Origin: Bacteroidota bacterium
Lineage (GTDB): Bacteria > Bacteroidota > Bacteroidia > Flavobacteriales > Weeksellaceae
Length of the DNA: 40,612 nucleotides
NCBI GenBank assembly: GCA_023458415.1
Contig: JAEWZO010000019.1
Location: 1 to 40,612, forward strand
Direction: 5' to 3'
This document shows positions 17,249-24,679 of the stretch, piece by piece. Within the stretch, counting starts at the first letter, position 1. Every line of letters begins with the position of its first letter. Below the pieces are notes generated by a model. That model saw only the letters and a program-made list of their open reading frames with translations, ran no database searches and was not told where the DNA came from. A program made the translations under genes and the position numbers.

Positions 17249-17503
17249 ATGGGAGAAAATATATTGTCTTTAGAAGATCTTAAATTCCTTGAAAAACTGC
17301 ATTCCGCCTATGGACTTGAGTTTTTGAGATGCGATGACAGCGGCATAAAAATCAACAACGATGAAATTATGTCGGATGATATTTCCAAAATAGATAACTT
17401 CAATCTGCTTAACGAAATATCAAAAAAATTAAAATACCGTTTAGGTGGAAATTTTCTGCTGAATCTTTCCAGTGGCTTCCACATCAATGTTGAAAAATTA
17501 TAA
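17249..17503 (+). CDS. Small hypothetical protein, 84 aa
   Basis: I do not recognise this protein. It starts MGENILSLEDLKFLEKLHSA and ends SSGFHINVEKL. It is soluble, acidic in the first two thirds and predicted mainly helical (LEDLKFLEKLHSA, FNLLNEISKKLKYRL), with no cysteines beyond one, no signal peptide and no membrane segment. Support for it being real: an ATG after an A-rich stretch (AAAAGAATTGAAAA), a stop followed 25 nt later by a good terminator, and no other gene in the interval. Against it: no convincing TAnnTTTG box (only TATTTTAG at about 17220) and very AT-rich sequence throughout. Confidence 0.55.
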   Translation: MGENILSLEDLKFLEKLHSAYGLEFLRCDDSGIKINNDEIMSDDISKIDNFNLLNEISKKLKYRLGGNFLLNLSSGFHINVEKL

Positions 17504-17527
17504 TCAGACTTAAATTCAATATTTAAC

Positions 17528-17562
17528 ATAACCTTTGCGTTCAGCGTGGAGGTTATTTTTTT
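17528..17562 (+). terminator. Intrinsic terminator after the small hypothetical gene
   Basis: ATAACCT (17528-17534) pairs with AGGTTAT (17550-17556) around a 15-nt loop, followed by a T run. Confidence 0.65.
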
Positions 17563-17596
17563 GTGAGTTAGACCATATTCAATTCAAAAAAAAGCT

Positions 17597-17604
17597 TATA
17601 TTTG
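17597..17604 (+). promoter_or_regulatory. -7 promoter box of secG
   Basis: TATATTTG matches TAnnTTTG, 23 nt before the secG ATG at 17628. Confidence 0.6.
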
Positions 17605-17627
17605 CAACCTAAAATTCTGAAGAAATA

Positions 17628-17999
17628 ATGGATACAATTTTTACATTATTAATGGTTATCATCATGATTGTGAGTGTACTGTTAATCATAATCATTATGG
17701 CACAAAACCCAAAAGGAGGCGGTCTTTCCGGTACTTTTGGAGGTTCCGGTGCAGCGCAGTTCGGTGTGCAGAGAACCAATGATTTCATGGAAAAAGCAAC
17801 CTGGATTCTGGGTGGCGGTATTGTATTCCTTATTATTTTAAGTGTGGTTCTTACGGCAAATCCTGTGAAGACTATTCCCCAAGTTCCACAAAGAACAACT
17901 CCGGCTCAACAGGCTCCTGCACAGCAGCAAGCTCCTGCAGCAACTGCTCCGGCGAACACTGCAACTCCTGCACAGACTCCGGCTCCTGCAGCAAACTAA
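17628..17999 (+). CDS. secG: SecG, protein-export channel subunit
   Basis: 123 residues. A first membrane helix (TLLMVIIMIVSVLLIIIIMA) is followed by the SecG loop QNPKGGGLSGTFGGSGAAQF, then TNDFMEKATWILGGGIVFLI, the second helix. This is the two-helix SecG topology, a non-essential booster of the SecYEG translocon in the inner membrane. From about residue 83 the protein is a tail of almost only Pro, Ala, Gln and Thr (QRTTPAQQAPAQQQAPAATA and on), built from repeated CTCCTGCA-like DNA; such tails vary between species. The gene stands alone between its own -7 box and a strong terminator. Confidence 0.95.
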   Translation: MDTIFTLLMVIIMIVSVLLIIIIMAQNPKGGGLSGTFGGSGAAQFGVQRTNDFMEKATWILGGGIVFLIILSVVLTANPVKTIPQVPQRTTPAQQAPAQQQAPAATAPANTATPAQTPAPAAN

Positions 18000-18022
18000 G
18001 AAGAAAAATTTTACTCATACAG

Positions 18023-18056
18023 AATCGGCTCAACCTTTGGTTGAGCCGATTTTATT
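18023..18056. terminator. Intrinsic terminator between secG and the convergent glycosyltransferase
   Basis: AATCGGCTCAACC pairs with GGTTGAGCCGATT around a 3-nt loop (18023-18051), followed by TTTATTTTA on the plus strand. It touches the stop of the opposite-strand gene, so it mainly serves secG. Confidence 0.85.
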
Positions 18057-18882
18057 TTATTCTTCTTCTTTCAATCCAGTGTCTAAGTTTTAGTCCGGAA
18101 GAAAGAACAAAATGCTGAACTGGATTTTTGCCGTAATACTTATTCACGAAAATCTGCATTGCTCCGTAAAACCTTTCAAGATACTTTTCGTCGCGAACGG
18201 TACTCTCACCTTTGTGGTGCAACAACGAATACTTTCCGTAGTACCAGTTTTTAAAGCCATTCTGTAGAAAAGTGTAGCAAAGATCGATATCTTCTCCATA
18301 CATGAAATATTCTTCATCCAGACCGCCAATTTTTTCATACACTTCTTTCTTTGCCAGTAAAAAAGCACCGGTCACCACTTCAACTTCGGCAACTGCGTGT
18401 TCATCAAGATCGTTTCGGTAATAAGATTTTGCGTTTTTCTTTCTCAGACCTGTAAAAAGTTTCTCAAAGGAGTTGAACATATCCGGAACAGATCTTTTGC
18501 TCTCCGGCAAGAAATTTCCGGCTGCGTCGTGCATCCGAATTCCCAAACAGCCAAAATCAGGTTTTGAGTCTGCAAAATTGAGAAGTTCCGGCATGTAATC
18601 GCCTTCGAACTCCGTATCAGGATTCAATAGTAAAATATATTCTCCTGCAGCATCTTTTACCGCTTTGTTATTAGCCACCGAAAATCCGTCATTGGATGAT
18701 GAAGCAATAAATTTCACCTTCGGGAATTCACTGATCAGACTTTTCCAAGAATTATCAGGAGAATTATTATCAACTACAATCACTTCATAATCAACACCTT
18801 TTACAAACTTTTCTATTGAGGAAAGGCATTTTCTCAGCAGTACTGTAACGTTATAATTAACAATGATTATGGATAATTTCAA
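18052..18882 (-). CDS. Family 2 glycosyltransferase, WbbL/rhamnosyltransferase-like
   Basis: 276 residues starting MKLSIIIVNYNVTVLLRKCL. GT2 motifs: IIIVNYN, EVIVVDNNSPDNSW (nucleotide binding), GFSVANNKAVKDAAGEYILL, LLNPDTEFEGD (DxD-type), EVVTGAFLLAKKEVYEKIGG and DEEYFMYGEDIDLCYTFLQN (the ED catalytic region), ending in a basic tail ERRRIK. This layout is that of WbbL-type enzymes, often annotated as dTDP-rhamnosyltransferases, though the sugar is not certain. It follows recR by 5 nt on the same strand and probably shares its transcript; GT2 after recR has no evident functional logic. Confidence 0.92.
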   Translation of the reverse strand: MKLSIIIVNYNVTVLLRKCLSSIEKFVKGVDYEVIVVDNNSPDNSWKSLISEFPKVKFIASSSNDGFSVANNKAVKDAAGEYILLLNPDTEFEGDYMPELLNFADSKPDFGCLGIRMHDAAGNFLPESKRSVPDMFNSFEKLFTGLRKKNAKSYYRNDLDEHAVAEVEVVTGAFLLAKKEVYEKIGGLDEEYFMYGEDIDLCYTFLQNGFKNWYYGKYSLLHHKGESTVRDEKYLERFYGAMQIFVNKYYGKNPVQHFVLSSGLKLRHWIERRRIK

Positions 18883-18887
18883 AACCT

Positions 18888-19499
18888 TTAATCTTTTTCG
18901 TTGTAAGGCATCCTGTGCTGAATTGAGCGTCCTAAAGAAATCTCATCAGCATATTCCAACTCATCTCCCACGGAAATTCCGCGAGCAATAGTTGAAAAAT
19001 TCACCTTAAGATTTTTGAATTTTTTGTAAATGTAATACGCCGTGGTATCACCTTCCATCGTGGCGCTCAGCGCAAAAATCAGTTCTTTAACAGTACCATT
19101 CTGCAGTTTCTTTTCAATGGACGAAATATTGAGCTGGTTCGGACCAACGCCTTCCATAGGAGAAATTTTCCCACCGAGTACCAAATATTTTCCGTTAAAT
19201 TTTCCGGTGTTTTCAATGGCCATCACATCACGAACATCTTCTACAATACATAAAAGCTCATCCGTACGGTTTCGGTTCGAGCAGATTTCACAAACATCAA
19301 AATCCGAAAAATTGTGACATTCCGAACAATAATTTATTTCCGTAACGAGTTTTTCCAGCGCATTCGCCAAAGACAAAGTCTGGCTTTCGTGCTGTTTCAG
19401 CATGTGCAAAGCCAAACGAAGCGCCGATTTTTTTCCGATACCGGGAAGTCCGGAAATTTCTTCCACTGCCTTTGCAAGCACCTTACTTGGATAGTCCAT
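18888..19499 (-). CDS. recR: Recombination mediator RecR
   Basis: 203 residues. The N-terminal helix-hairpin-helix (VEEISGLPGIGKKSALRLAL) is followed by a zinc finger with Cys58, Cys61, Cys70 and Cys73 (CSECHNFSDFDVCEIC), then a Toprim domain (ELLCIVEDVRDVMAIENTGK; LVLGGKISPMEGVGPNQLNI; ALSATMEGDTTAYYI) and the C-terminal Walker-B-like end (IARGISVGDELEYADEISLG). RecR works with RecO, and in many bacteria RecF, to load RecA on SSB-coated DNA. Length and domain order are standard. Its -7 box lies 4 nt before the ATG. Confidence 0.97.
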   Translation of the reverse strand: MDYPSKVLAKAVEEISGLPGIGKKSALRLALHMLKQHESQTLSLANALEKLVTEINYCSECHNFSDFDVCEICSNRNRTDELLCIVEDVRDVMAIENTGKFNGKYLVLGGKISPMEGVGPNQLNISSIEKKLQNGTVKELIFALSATMEGDTTAYYIYKKFKNLKVNFSTIARGISVGDELEYADEISLGRSIQHRMPYNEKD

Positions 19500-19503
19500 C
19501 TCA

Positions 19504-19511
19504 CAAAGGTA
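19504..19511 (-). promoter_or_regulatory. -7 promoter box of recR, 4 nt before the ATG
   Basis: On the minus strand TACCTTTG is followed by TGAG and then ATG at 19499. Same box-to-ATG spacing as polA. Confidence 0.55.
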
Positions 19512-19566
19512 AAATTTCGGTGATGAAATTCAAAAACAATTTATCTCCATACCTTTAAATAAGTAT

Positions 19567-19574
19567 TATATTTG
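19567..19574 (+). promoter_or_regulatory. -7 promoter box of the LURP-one-related gene
   Basis: TATATTTG matches TAnnTTTG, 11 nt before the ATG at 19586. Confidence 0.6.
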
Positions 19575-19585
19575 AAAAAATTACT

Positions 19586-20191
19586 ATGGTACTCAATAAC
19601 CTCAATTATCCGCTTGATTTTAAATTTAAAATCACCACACTCTCTTCCGATTTTAACATTACCGACAGAAACGGTAATTACGTCGCATATGTTCGTCAGA
19701 AAATGTTTAGATTAAAGGAAGATGTTATTATTTTTTCCGATGAAACTAAATCCAGAGAATTATTCCGTATAAAAGCCGACCGGTGGCTGGATTTCAACGC
19801 TTCCTACGCGATGACAGATCTTACCAACAACCGCAATTACGGACGACTCGCACGAAGAGGAATGCGCTCTTTCTGGAAAGCGACGTACGATGTTATTGAT
19901 GAACAGGGAACGTCCAAATTTCAAATTGCAGAGGACAACGCCTGGACGAAATTTATTGACGGATTTATTGGCGAAATTCCTATCATTGGGATGTTTACAG
20001 GATATTTTCTGAATCCAACTTACACGGTTCGTGGCAGCGACGGAAAAGATTATTTTAAGCTAAAGAAAATGCCATCATTGATTGGTCGAAGATTTCAGCT
20101 TGATCGCCTAATCGATATTGATGACGAAGATGAAAGCTTGGTTATTCTTTCACTTTTGATGATGGTTTTACTTGAAAGAGAACGCGGATAA
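19586..20191 (+). CDS. LURP-one-related / tubby-like fold protein
   Basis: 201 residues beginning MVLNNLNYPLDFKFKITTLS. The alternating strands (NITDRNGNYVAYVRQKMFRL, KEDVIIFSDET, LFRIKADRWLDFNASYAMTD) and the positions of the glycine turns resemble LURP-one-related/phospholipid-scramblase-like proteins with a 12-stranded barrel around a central helix. GEIPIIGMFTGYFLNPTYTV may be that helix, and the C-terminal VILSLLMMVLLERE is a second hydrophobic helix. The bacterial role is unknown; lipid binding is a guess from the family. The next gene starts 11 nt after the stop and is probably co-transcribed. Confidence 0.7.
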   Translation: MVLNNLNYPLDFKFKITTLSSDFNITDRNGNYVAYVRQKMFRLKEDVIIFSDETKSRELFRIKADRWLDFNASYAMTDLTNNRNYGRLARRGMRSFWKATYDVIDEQGTSKFQIAEDNAWTKFIDGFIGEIPIIGMFTGYFLNPTYTVRGSDGKDYFKLKKMPSLIGRRFQLDRLIDIDDEDESLVILSLLMMVLLERERG

Positions 20192-20202
20192 ATACAATTG
20201 AA

Positions 20203-20733
20203 ATGAAATTAATATTTCTATTTGCAGTTTTAGCTTTAACAATTCATCGCTGCAAGAAAACTCCGGAAACAGCGGTTGTAACCGAAAACAAAACTGAGAC
20301 AATTATCAACGATTCGCTCGCTGAAAATCTTCCTGAATCTTCAATTGAAATCAAGGAAGAAAAAACGGCACAAGTGGAAGAAATTCAATTGGGAACTTTT
20401 GGTTTTCCTGCTGAAGTTGAAGGTTGCTCCTGCTATTTTGCCAAGAATAAAGCCGATTTCGAAAACCAGAAATACATTTATGTTGATGATTATGGCAAAA
20501 ATGCTTTCATCATGGGCAACGGAAATCAAATACGTTTTCCGATGAAAGATGGTAATTTCAATGAAGAACATTTTTCACGAAAGCTGAAAAACAGTGCTTT
20601 CAAAGTTGAACTGAATGGCGAAAAAATTAAGTCAATGTACGAAGTGATCATGTTTGAAGGAACAATGACTGTTGAAAACTTAAAAACCGGCGCAAAAACC
20701 ACCTCTCCTATTTATGGCGAGTGCGGCTGTTAA
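20203..20733 (+). CDS. Exported hypothetical protein, possible lipoprotein
   Basis: 176 residues. MKLIFLFAVLALTIHRCKKT is a short export signal; the Cys at position 17 could be a lipidation site, but the preceding I-H-R is a poor lipobox, so soluble export or membrane anchoring are also possible. A low-complexity acidic/threonine stretch follows (TENKTETIINDSLAENLPES), then a globular part with GCSCYFAKNKADFENQKYIY and the end SPIYGECGC. The Cys pairs GCSC and GECGC suggest disulphides or a metal site in the periplasm. I do not recognise the family with confidence. It follows the LURP-one-related gene closely. Confidence 0.7.
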   Translation: MKLIFLFAVLALTIHRCKKTPETAVVTENKTETIINDSLAENLPESSIEIKEEKTAQVEEIQLGTFGFPAEVEGCSCYFAKNKADFENQKYIYVDDYGKNAFIMGNGNQIRFPMKDGNFNEEHFSRKLKNSAFKVELNGEKIKSMYEVIMFEGTMTVENLKTGAKTTSPIYGECGC

Positions 20734-20791
20734 AGTTTATTAATTTTGATGATAAAAGTTTCGTAAAATTCTCGAAGCTTTTTTTTATTCT

Positions 20792-20799
20792 TAAATTTG
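20792..20799 (+). promoter_or_regulatory. -7 promoter box of the dipeptidase gene
   Basis: TAAATTTG matches TAnnTTTG, 14 nt before the ATG at 20814. It argues against the longer frame that opens at 20721. Confidence 0.55.
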
Positions 20800-20813
20800 A
20801 TAAAAATAATATT

Positions 20814-22256
20814 ATGAACATCACACAGATAGAACCTCAAATAATCTGGAAGAATTTCGCTGCGCTGAACGCTGTACCGAGACCTTCCAAAAAAGAAGAA
20901 AAAGTAATAGAATTCATTAAAAATTTTGGTGAAAACTTGGGACTTGAAACCACTGTGGACGAAGTAGGAAACGTGATCATCAAAAAACCAGCAACTGCGG
21001 GAATGGAGGACAGAAAAATAGTAGTTCTTCAGTCGCATTTGGATATGGTTTGTCAGAAAAATTCAGATGTGAATTTCGACTTCGACAACCAGGGAATTGA
21101 AATGGAAATCGACGGTGACTGGGTGAAAGCGAAAGGTACCACACTTGGAGCCGACAATGGTTTAGGCGTTGCTGCAATGATGTCGGTTTTGGAAAGTAAA
21201 GATATTCCTCATCCTGCTCTGGAAGCACTTTTCACTATCGATGAAGAAACCGGAATGACCGGTGCAATGGGTTTGAAACCAGGATCATTAACAGGAGAAA
21301 TTATGCTGAATCTGGATACAGAGGAAGACGACGAAATTGACATCGGTTGCGCAGGTGGAATTGATGTTTCCGCAACTCAAACTTACGAATTGCAGGAAGC
21401 AGAAGGCCAAATGGTGAAAATCTCTGTGAAAGGACTTCAGGGTGGTCACTCTGGAATGGATATTCACAAAGGTTTTGGAAATGCGAATGTAATTTTAGGA
21501 CGTTTACTTTATTCAGGAATTCACAATCAAAATATTCAGCTTATTTCAATTGACGGAGGCGGTTTGCGCAATGCCATTCCGCGCGAAGCTTTTGCCGTTT
21601 TCGCTGTGAGAAACGCACCGGAATATATTCTTGCCGCTACAGAGCTGAAAACTGCGATTCTGGAAGAGTTCGAAGAGACAGAAAAAGAATTAACCATCCT
21701 GATCGAGAATTTTTCGAGTGCGGAAAAAGCGTTATTTGTGGAAGATTCAAACAAAATCATCCTTGCTTTGAAAGCTGCGCATAACGGAGTTTACAGAATG
21801 TCTCCGGATGTTGCAGATTTGGTTGAAGCTTCGAACAATGTTGCCCGTGTTGAGTTGAAAAATGGTGAATTGAAAATATTGAACCTTTCCCGCTCTTCCG
21901 TAGAATCTACAAAATTTGCTGTGGCAGAACAGCTAAAAGCTACCTTTGAATTGGCCGGAATGAATGTAGAATTCAGCGGAAATTATCCTGGCTGGAAACC
22001 AAAACCGGGATCAGCAATTGTGAAAAAAATGGCGGAAATTTATGAAAGAGATTTCGGAGCAAAACCTCATGTAGTAGCTTGCCACGCAGGTTTGGAATGC
22101 GGTATTATCGGAGCCAATTATCCGGAAATGGATATGGTAAGTTTCGGACCAACCATAAAAGGAGCACATTCGCCGGACGAAAGAGCGAGTATTTCTTCGA
22201 CCCAGAAATTCTGGGGCTTTCTGAAAGAAATTCTTGCAGATATTCCGAAAAAATAA
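20814..22256 (+). CDS. pepD: Aminoacyl-histidine dipeptidase (PepD-like, peptidase family M20)
   Basis: 480 residues from ATG 20814 (MNITQIEPQIIWKNFAALNA). M20 metallopeptidase motifs: VLQSHLDMVCQKN (His and catalytic Asp), GTTLGADNGLGVAAMMSVLE (bridging Asp), ALFTIDEETGMTGAMGL (catalytic Glu and metal Glu), MLNLDTEEDDEIDIGCAGG, and near the C-terminus VACHAGLECGIIG and SFGPTIKGAHSPDERASISS (last His). These are the ligands of the two-zinc site. PepD cleaves X-His dipeptides such as carnosine and other dipeptides in the cytosol. A hairpin terminator follows the stop. Confidence 0.94.
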   Translation: MNITQIEPQIIWKNFAALNAVPRPSKKEEKVIEFIKNFGENLGLETTVDEVGNVIIKKPATAGMEDRKIVVLQSHLDMVCQKNSDVNFDFDNQGIEMEIDGDWVKAKGTTLGADNGLGVAAMMSVLESKDIPHPALEALFTIDEETGMTGAMGLKPGSLTGEIMLNLDTEEDDEIDIGCAGGIDVSATQTYELQEAEGQMVKISVKGLQGGHSGMDIHKGFGNANVILGRLLYSGIHNQNIQLISIDGGGLRNAIPREAFAVFAVRNAPEYILAATELKTAILEEFEETEKELTILIENFSSAEKALFVEDSNKIILALKAAHNGVYRMSPDVADLVEASNNVARVELKNGELKILNLSRSSVESTKFAVAEQLKATFELAGMNVEFSGNYPGWKPKPGSAIVKKMAEIYERDFGAKPHVVACHAGLECGIIGANYPEMDMVSFGPTIKGAHSPDERASISSTQKFWGFLKEILADIPKK

Positions 22257-22272
22257 TTAAAGCTATTCAAAA

Positions 22273-22303
22273 AAAAATCTCGGAAAATTCCGAGATTTTT
22301 TTT
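22273..22303 (+). terminator. Intrinsic terminator after pepD
   Basis: AATCTCGGAA pairs with TTCCGAGATT (22276-22285 with 22288-22297), flanked by A runs before and T runs after, so it may serve both pepD and the convergent ferredoxin operon. Confidence 0.85.
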
Positions 22304-22314
22304 ATTCTTTTTGA

Positions 22315-22647
22315 TTATGGATAAGGAGCAATTTCTACTTCCAGTCCGTCAATTTCTTCTGTAATATGAATCTGGCAACCCAATCTTGAATTATCTTTTA
22401 CATGAAAGGCTTCCGCAAGCATTGCGTCTTCTTCATCACTCATTTCCTGAAGTTTTTCGGCACCGCTCACCACATAACATTGGCAAGATGCACACATCGC
22501 CATCCCGCCACAAACTCCAATGGTTCCTTCTTCAGCTAATTCATAAGAACGGATGACCTCCATTAAATTCATCGACATATCAGTAGGCGCGATTACTTCG
22601 TGCTCCACCCCATTTCTGTCGGTAATTTTTAAATTAATATCGCTCAT
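22315..22647 (-). CDS. 2Fe-2S ferredoxin, adrenodoxin type
   Basis: 110 residues, MSDINLKITDRNGVEHEVIA onward. Cluster ligands are Cys46, Cys52, Cys55 (GVCGGMAMCASCQCYV) and Cys91 (RLGCQIH), the C-x5-C-x2-C-x35-C spacing of ISC/adrenodoxin-type ferredoxins. It is a small acidic cytosolic electron carrier. It begins 12 nt after the stop of the ferredoxin-NADP reductase gene on the same strand, so the reductase most likely feeds it electrons from NADPH; acceptors could be Fe-S assembly, oxygenases or haem/redox enzymes. Confidence 0.93.
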   Translation of the reverse strand: MSDINLKITDRNGVEHEVIAPTDMSMNLMEVIRSYELAEEGTIGVCGGMAMCASCQCYVVSGAEKLQEMSDEEDAMLAEAFHVKDNSRLGCQIHITEEIDGLEVEIAPYP

Positions 22648-22659
22648 ATCGACAGATTT

Positions 22660-23712
22660 TTAATCTATTTTCTTAACCACTGCTTTTTCAGCTTCCTTTC
22701 GGCTTCCGTCAAAACCGTCAACTCCACTTACAGTTGTGTATTTCAGAACGTATTTTTTTCCAGGATTCAGCATGTTGTACACACTTTGACACATCAATGT
22801 TGCTTCATGGAAACCACAAAGAATCAGCTTCAGTTTTCCCGGATAAGTGTTGATATCTCCGATGGCATAAACTCCAGGAATATTGGTTTGATAATCCAGT
22901 GCATTATTCACCACGATGGCATTTTTCTCGATTTCCAGTCCCCAGTTTCCAATTTCTCCCAGCTTTGGCGTAAGACCAAATAGCGGAATAAAGAAATCTG
23001 TTGCAATATCCTGTTTTTCACCTTCTTTTTCTACCGTAATTGCTTCAATATGGCTGTCACCTTTCAAACCTACAACTTCCGCTGGTGTGATTAAATTGAT
23101 TTTACCCTGATTTTTAAGCTCCTGAACTTTTTCAACAGAATCCAGTGCACCACGGAATTCGTTTCTTCTGTGGATCAAAGTTACTTCACTTGCGACATTG
23201 GCCAGGAAGATGCTCCAATCAAGCGCCGAGTCGCCACCACCGGCAATTACCACTCGTTTATTGCGGAACTGTTCCGGTTCTTTCACAAAATATTCTACTC
23301 CTTTTTCTTCATAAAATTCAAGATTTTCCAGATCAGGTTTTCTTGGTTCGAACGTACCCAAACCTCCCGCAATAGCCACAGCTTTTGCGCGGTGAATAGT
23401 TCCTTTGTTAGTTACGACCTCAAAAGTTCCGTCTTCCAGTTTTGATAGAGTTGTCGCTGTTTCTGCAAGTGTAAATCCCGGTTGAAACTGCTTAATCTGC
23501 TCCATCAAATTATCAACAAGTTCACCTGCATTCACCGAAGGAAATCCTGGAATATCGAAAATCGGTTTCTTTGGATACAGTTCTGCCAACTGACCGCCGG
23601 GTTGAGGAAGGGCATCGATAATGTGGCATTTCATTTTTAATAAACCCGCTTCAAAAACGGCAAAAAGGCCGGTTGGCCCTGCTCCGATAATCAAAATATC
23701 TGTTTCAATCAT
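22660..23712 (-). CDS. Ferredoxin--NADP+ reductase, thioredoxin-reductase-like type
   Basis: 350 residues. An N-terminal FAD Rossmann motif (ILIIGAGPTGLFAVFEAGLL), PQPGGQLAELYPKKPIFDIP, an NADP-binding GGGDSALDWSIFLANVASEV and the FAD-closing phrase IPGVYAIGDINTYPGKLKLI are all present. The redox CxxC of true thioredoxin reductase is absent, which with the C-terminal VSGVDGFDGSRKEAEKAV places it in the YumC/green-sulphur-bacterial FNR group. The enzyme moves electrons between NADPH and ferredoxin. It heads a two-gene operon with the ferredoxin and has its own -7 box. Confidence 0.93.
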   Translation of the reverse strand: MIETDILIIGAGPTGLFAVFEAGLLKMKCHIIDALPQPGGQLAELYPKKPIFDIPGFPSVNAGELVDNLMEQIKQFQPGFTLAETATTLSKLEDGTFEVVTNKGTIHRAKAVAIAGGLGTFEPRKPDLENLEFYEEKGVEYFVKEPEQFRNKRVVIAGGGDSALDWSIFLANVASEVTLIHRRNEFRGALDSVEKVQELKNQGKINLITPAEVVGLKGDSHIEAITVEKEGEKQDIATDFFIPLFGLTPKLGEIGNWGLEIEKNAIVVNNALDYQTNIPGVYAIGDINTYPGKLKLILCGFHEATLMCQSVYNMLNPGKKYVLKYTTVSGVDGFDGSRKEAEKAVVKKID

Positions 23713-23738
23713 TGATCAATTTTTATCCAATAGATTTG

Positions 23739-23746
23739 CAAATTTA
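23739..23746 (-). promoter_or_regulatory. -7 promoter box of the reductase/ferredoxin operon
   Basis: On the minus strand TAAATTTG matches TAnnTTTG, 26 nt before the ATG at 23712. Confidence 0.55.
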
Positions 23747-23817
23747 CGAAAAATAAAAGACAGCGGCTGATTTCAACAATGACAACTCTCATTACTTAAC
23801 ATCTCAACAACTACGCA

Positions 23818-23825
23818 TATCTTTG
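23818..23825 (+). promoter_or_regulatory. -7 promoter box of the DUF3108 gene
   Basis: TATCTTTG matches TAnnTTTG, 27 nt before the ATG at 23853. It overlaps an in-frame TTG at 23823, which is therefore not the start. Confidence 0.6.
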
Positions 23826-23852
23826 TGGCAAAATATTTGTAAACTATACTGC

Positions 23853-24626
23853 ATGAACAGATTTTTAAGTTTTTTTGCCTTTCTATTTTTCATTTCAGGA
23901 TTTGCCCAAAAACTGGATAATATTCAGTCCGGTGAAGTCTTGAATTACCGAATTCATTATGGATTACTGAATGCAGGAACTGCGAGTTTAACTGCAACGA
24001 AAACCAATTATCAAGGAAAACCGCATTACTATGTAAAAGGCGTCGGTAGAACTACAGGAGCTGTGCGCGCGTTTTTCCGTGTAGAAGATGTTTACGAAAG
24101 TTTTATTGATTATAATACCGGCTTACCAAGTTTTTATGTAAGAAATGTAAAAGAAGGCGGTTACTCACAGCATTTGCAAACGGTTTTTAACCATAACAAC
24201 CAGACTTTAATTCTAACTGACAAGAAAACGCCTTCCAACGGATCAAAGTTGATTAAATCCGTGAGGGGTGTTCAGGATATGCTATCGGCATTTTATCATT
24301 TAAGAACTCGGAGCGCCGCAGAACTTCGTCCAGGAAGCGTGATTGATATGAACATCTGGATTGATGATGAACTTTTCCCTTTCCGTTTGAGAGTTGTAGG
24401 AACCGAAAATTTCAAAACAAAATTCGGTACGGTAAATGCTTTGAAAATTGTTCCATCCGTAAAAAGCGGACGTGTTTTCCGTGATAATGAAAGTGTGACG
24501 ATGTGGGTAACCAACGATGCGAACCATGTTCCACTTTCCATAAAAGCTGATCTTGCGGTAGGTTCACTGAAAGCTGATCTGGACAGTTACAAAAACGTTA
24601 AAACTCCAATACGTTTCTCTAAATAA
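23853..24626 (+). CDS. DUF3108 family exported protein
   Basis: 257 residues from ATG 23853. MNRFLSFFAFLFFISGFAQ is a Sec signal peptide with likely cleavage after FAQ. The mature part is beta-rich: GEVLNYRIHYGLLNAGTASL, YVKGVGRTTGAVRAFFRVED, VYESFIDYNTGLPSFYVRNV, VQDMLSAFYHLRT and VTMWVTNDANHVPLSIKADL. This is the DUF3108 pattern, a probable periplasmic or outer-membrane-facing barrel-like fold with no defined function. No catalytic motif is visible. Monocistronic with its own promoter and terminator. Confidence 0.88.
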   Translation: MNRFLSFFAFLFFISGFAQKLDNIQSGEVLNYRIHYGLLNAGTASLTATKTNYQGKPHYYVKGVGRTTGAVRAFFRVEDVYESFIDYNTGLPSFYVRNVKEGGYSQHLQTVFNHNNQTLILTDKKTPSNGSKLIKSVRGVQDMLSAFYHLRTRSAAELRPGSVIDMNIWIDDELFPFRLRVVGTENFKTKFGTVNALKIVPSVKSGRVFRDNESVTMWVTNDANHVPLSIKADLAVGSLKADLDSYKNVKTPIRFSK

Positions 24627-24643
24627 GATTGCAATCGAATAAA

Positions 24644-24679
24644 AAAAGCGAGTCAAATAATTGATCCGCTTTTCTTTTT
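24644..24679. terminator. Intrinsic terminator between the DUF3108 gene and pheS
   Basis: AAAAGCG-A-GTCAA pairs with TTGAT-C-CGCTTTT (one mismatch, one G-T pair), followed by a T-rich run on the plus strand; an A run before it allows use on the minus strand as well. Confidence 0.65.
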
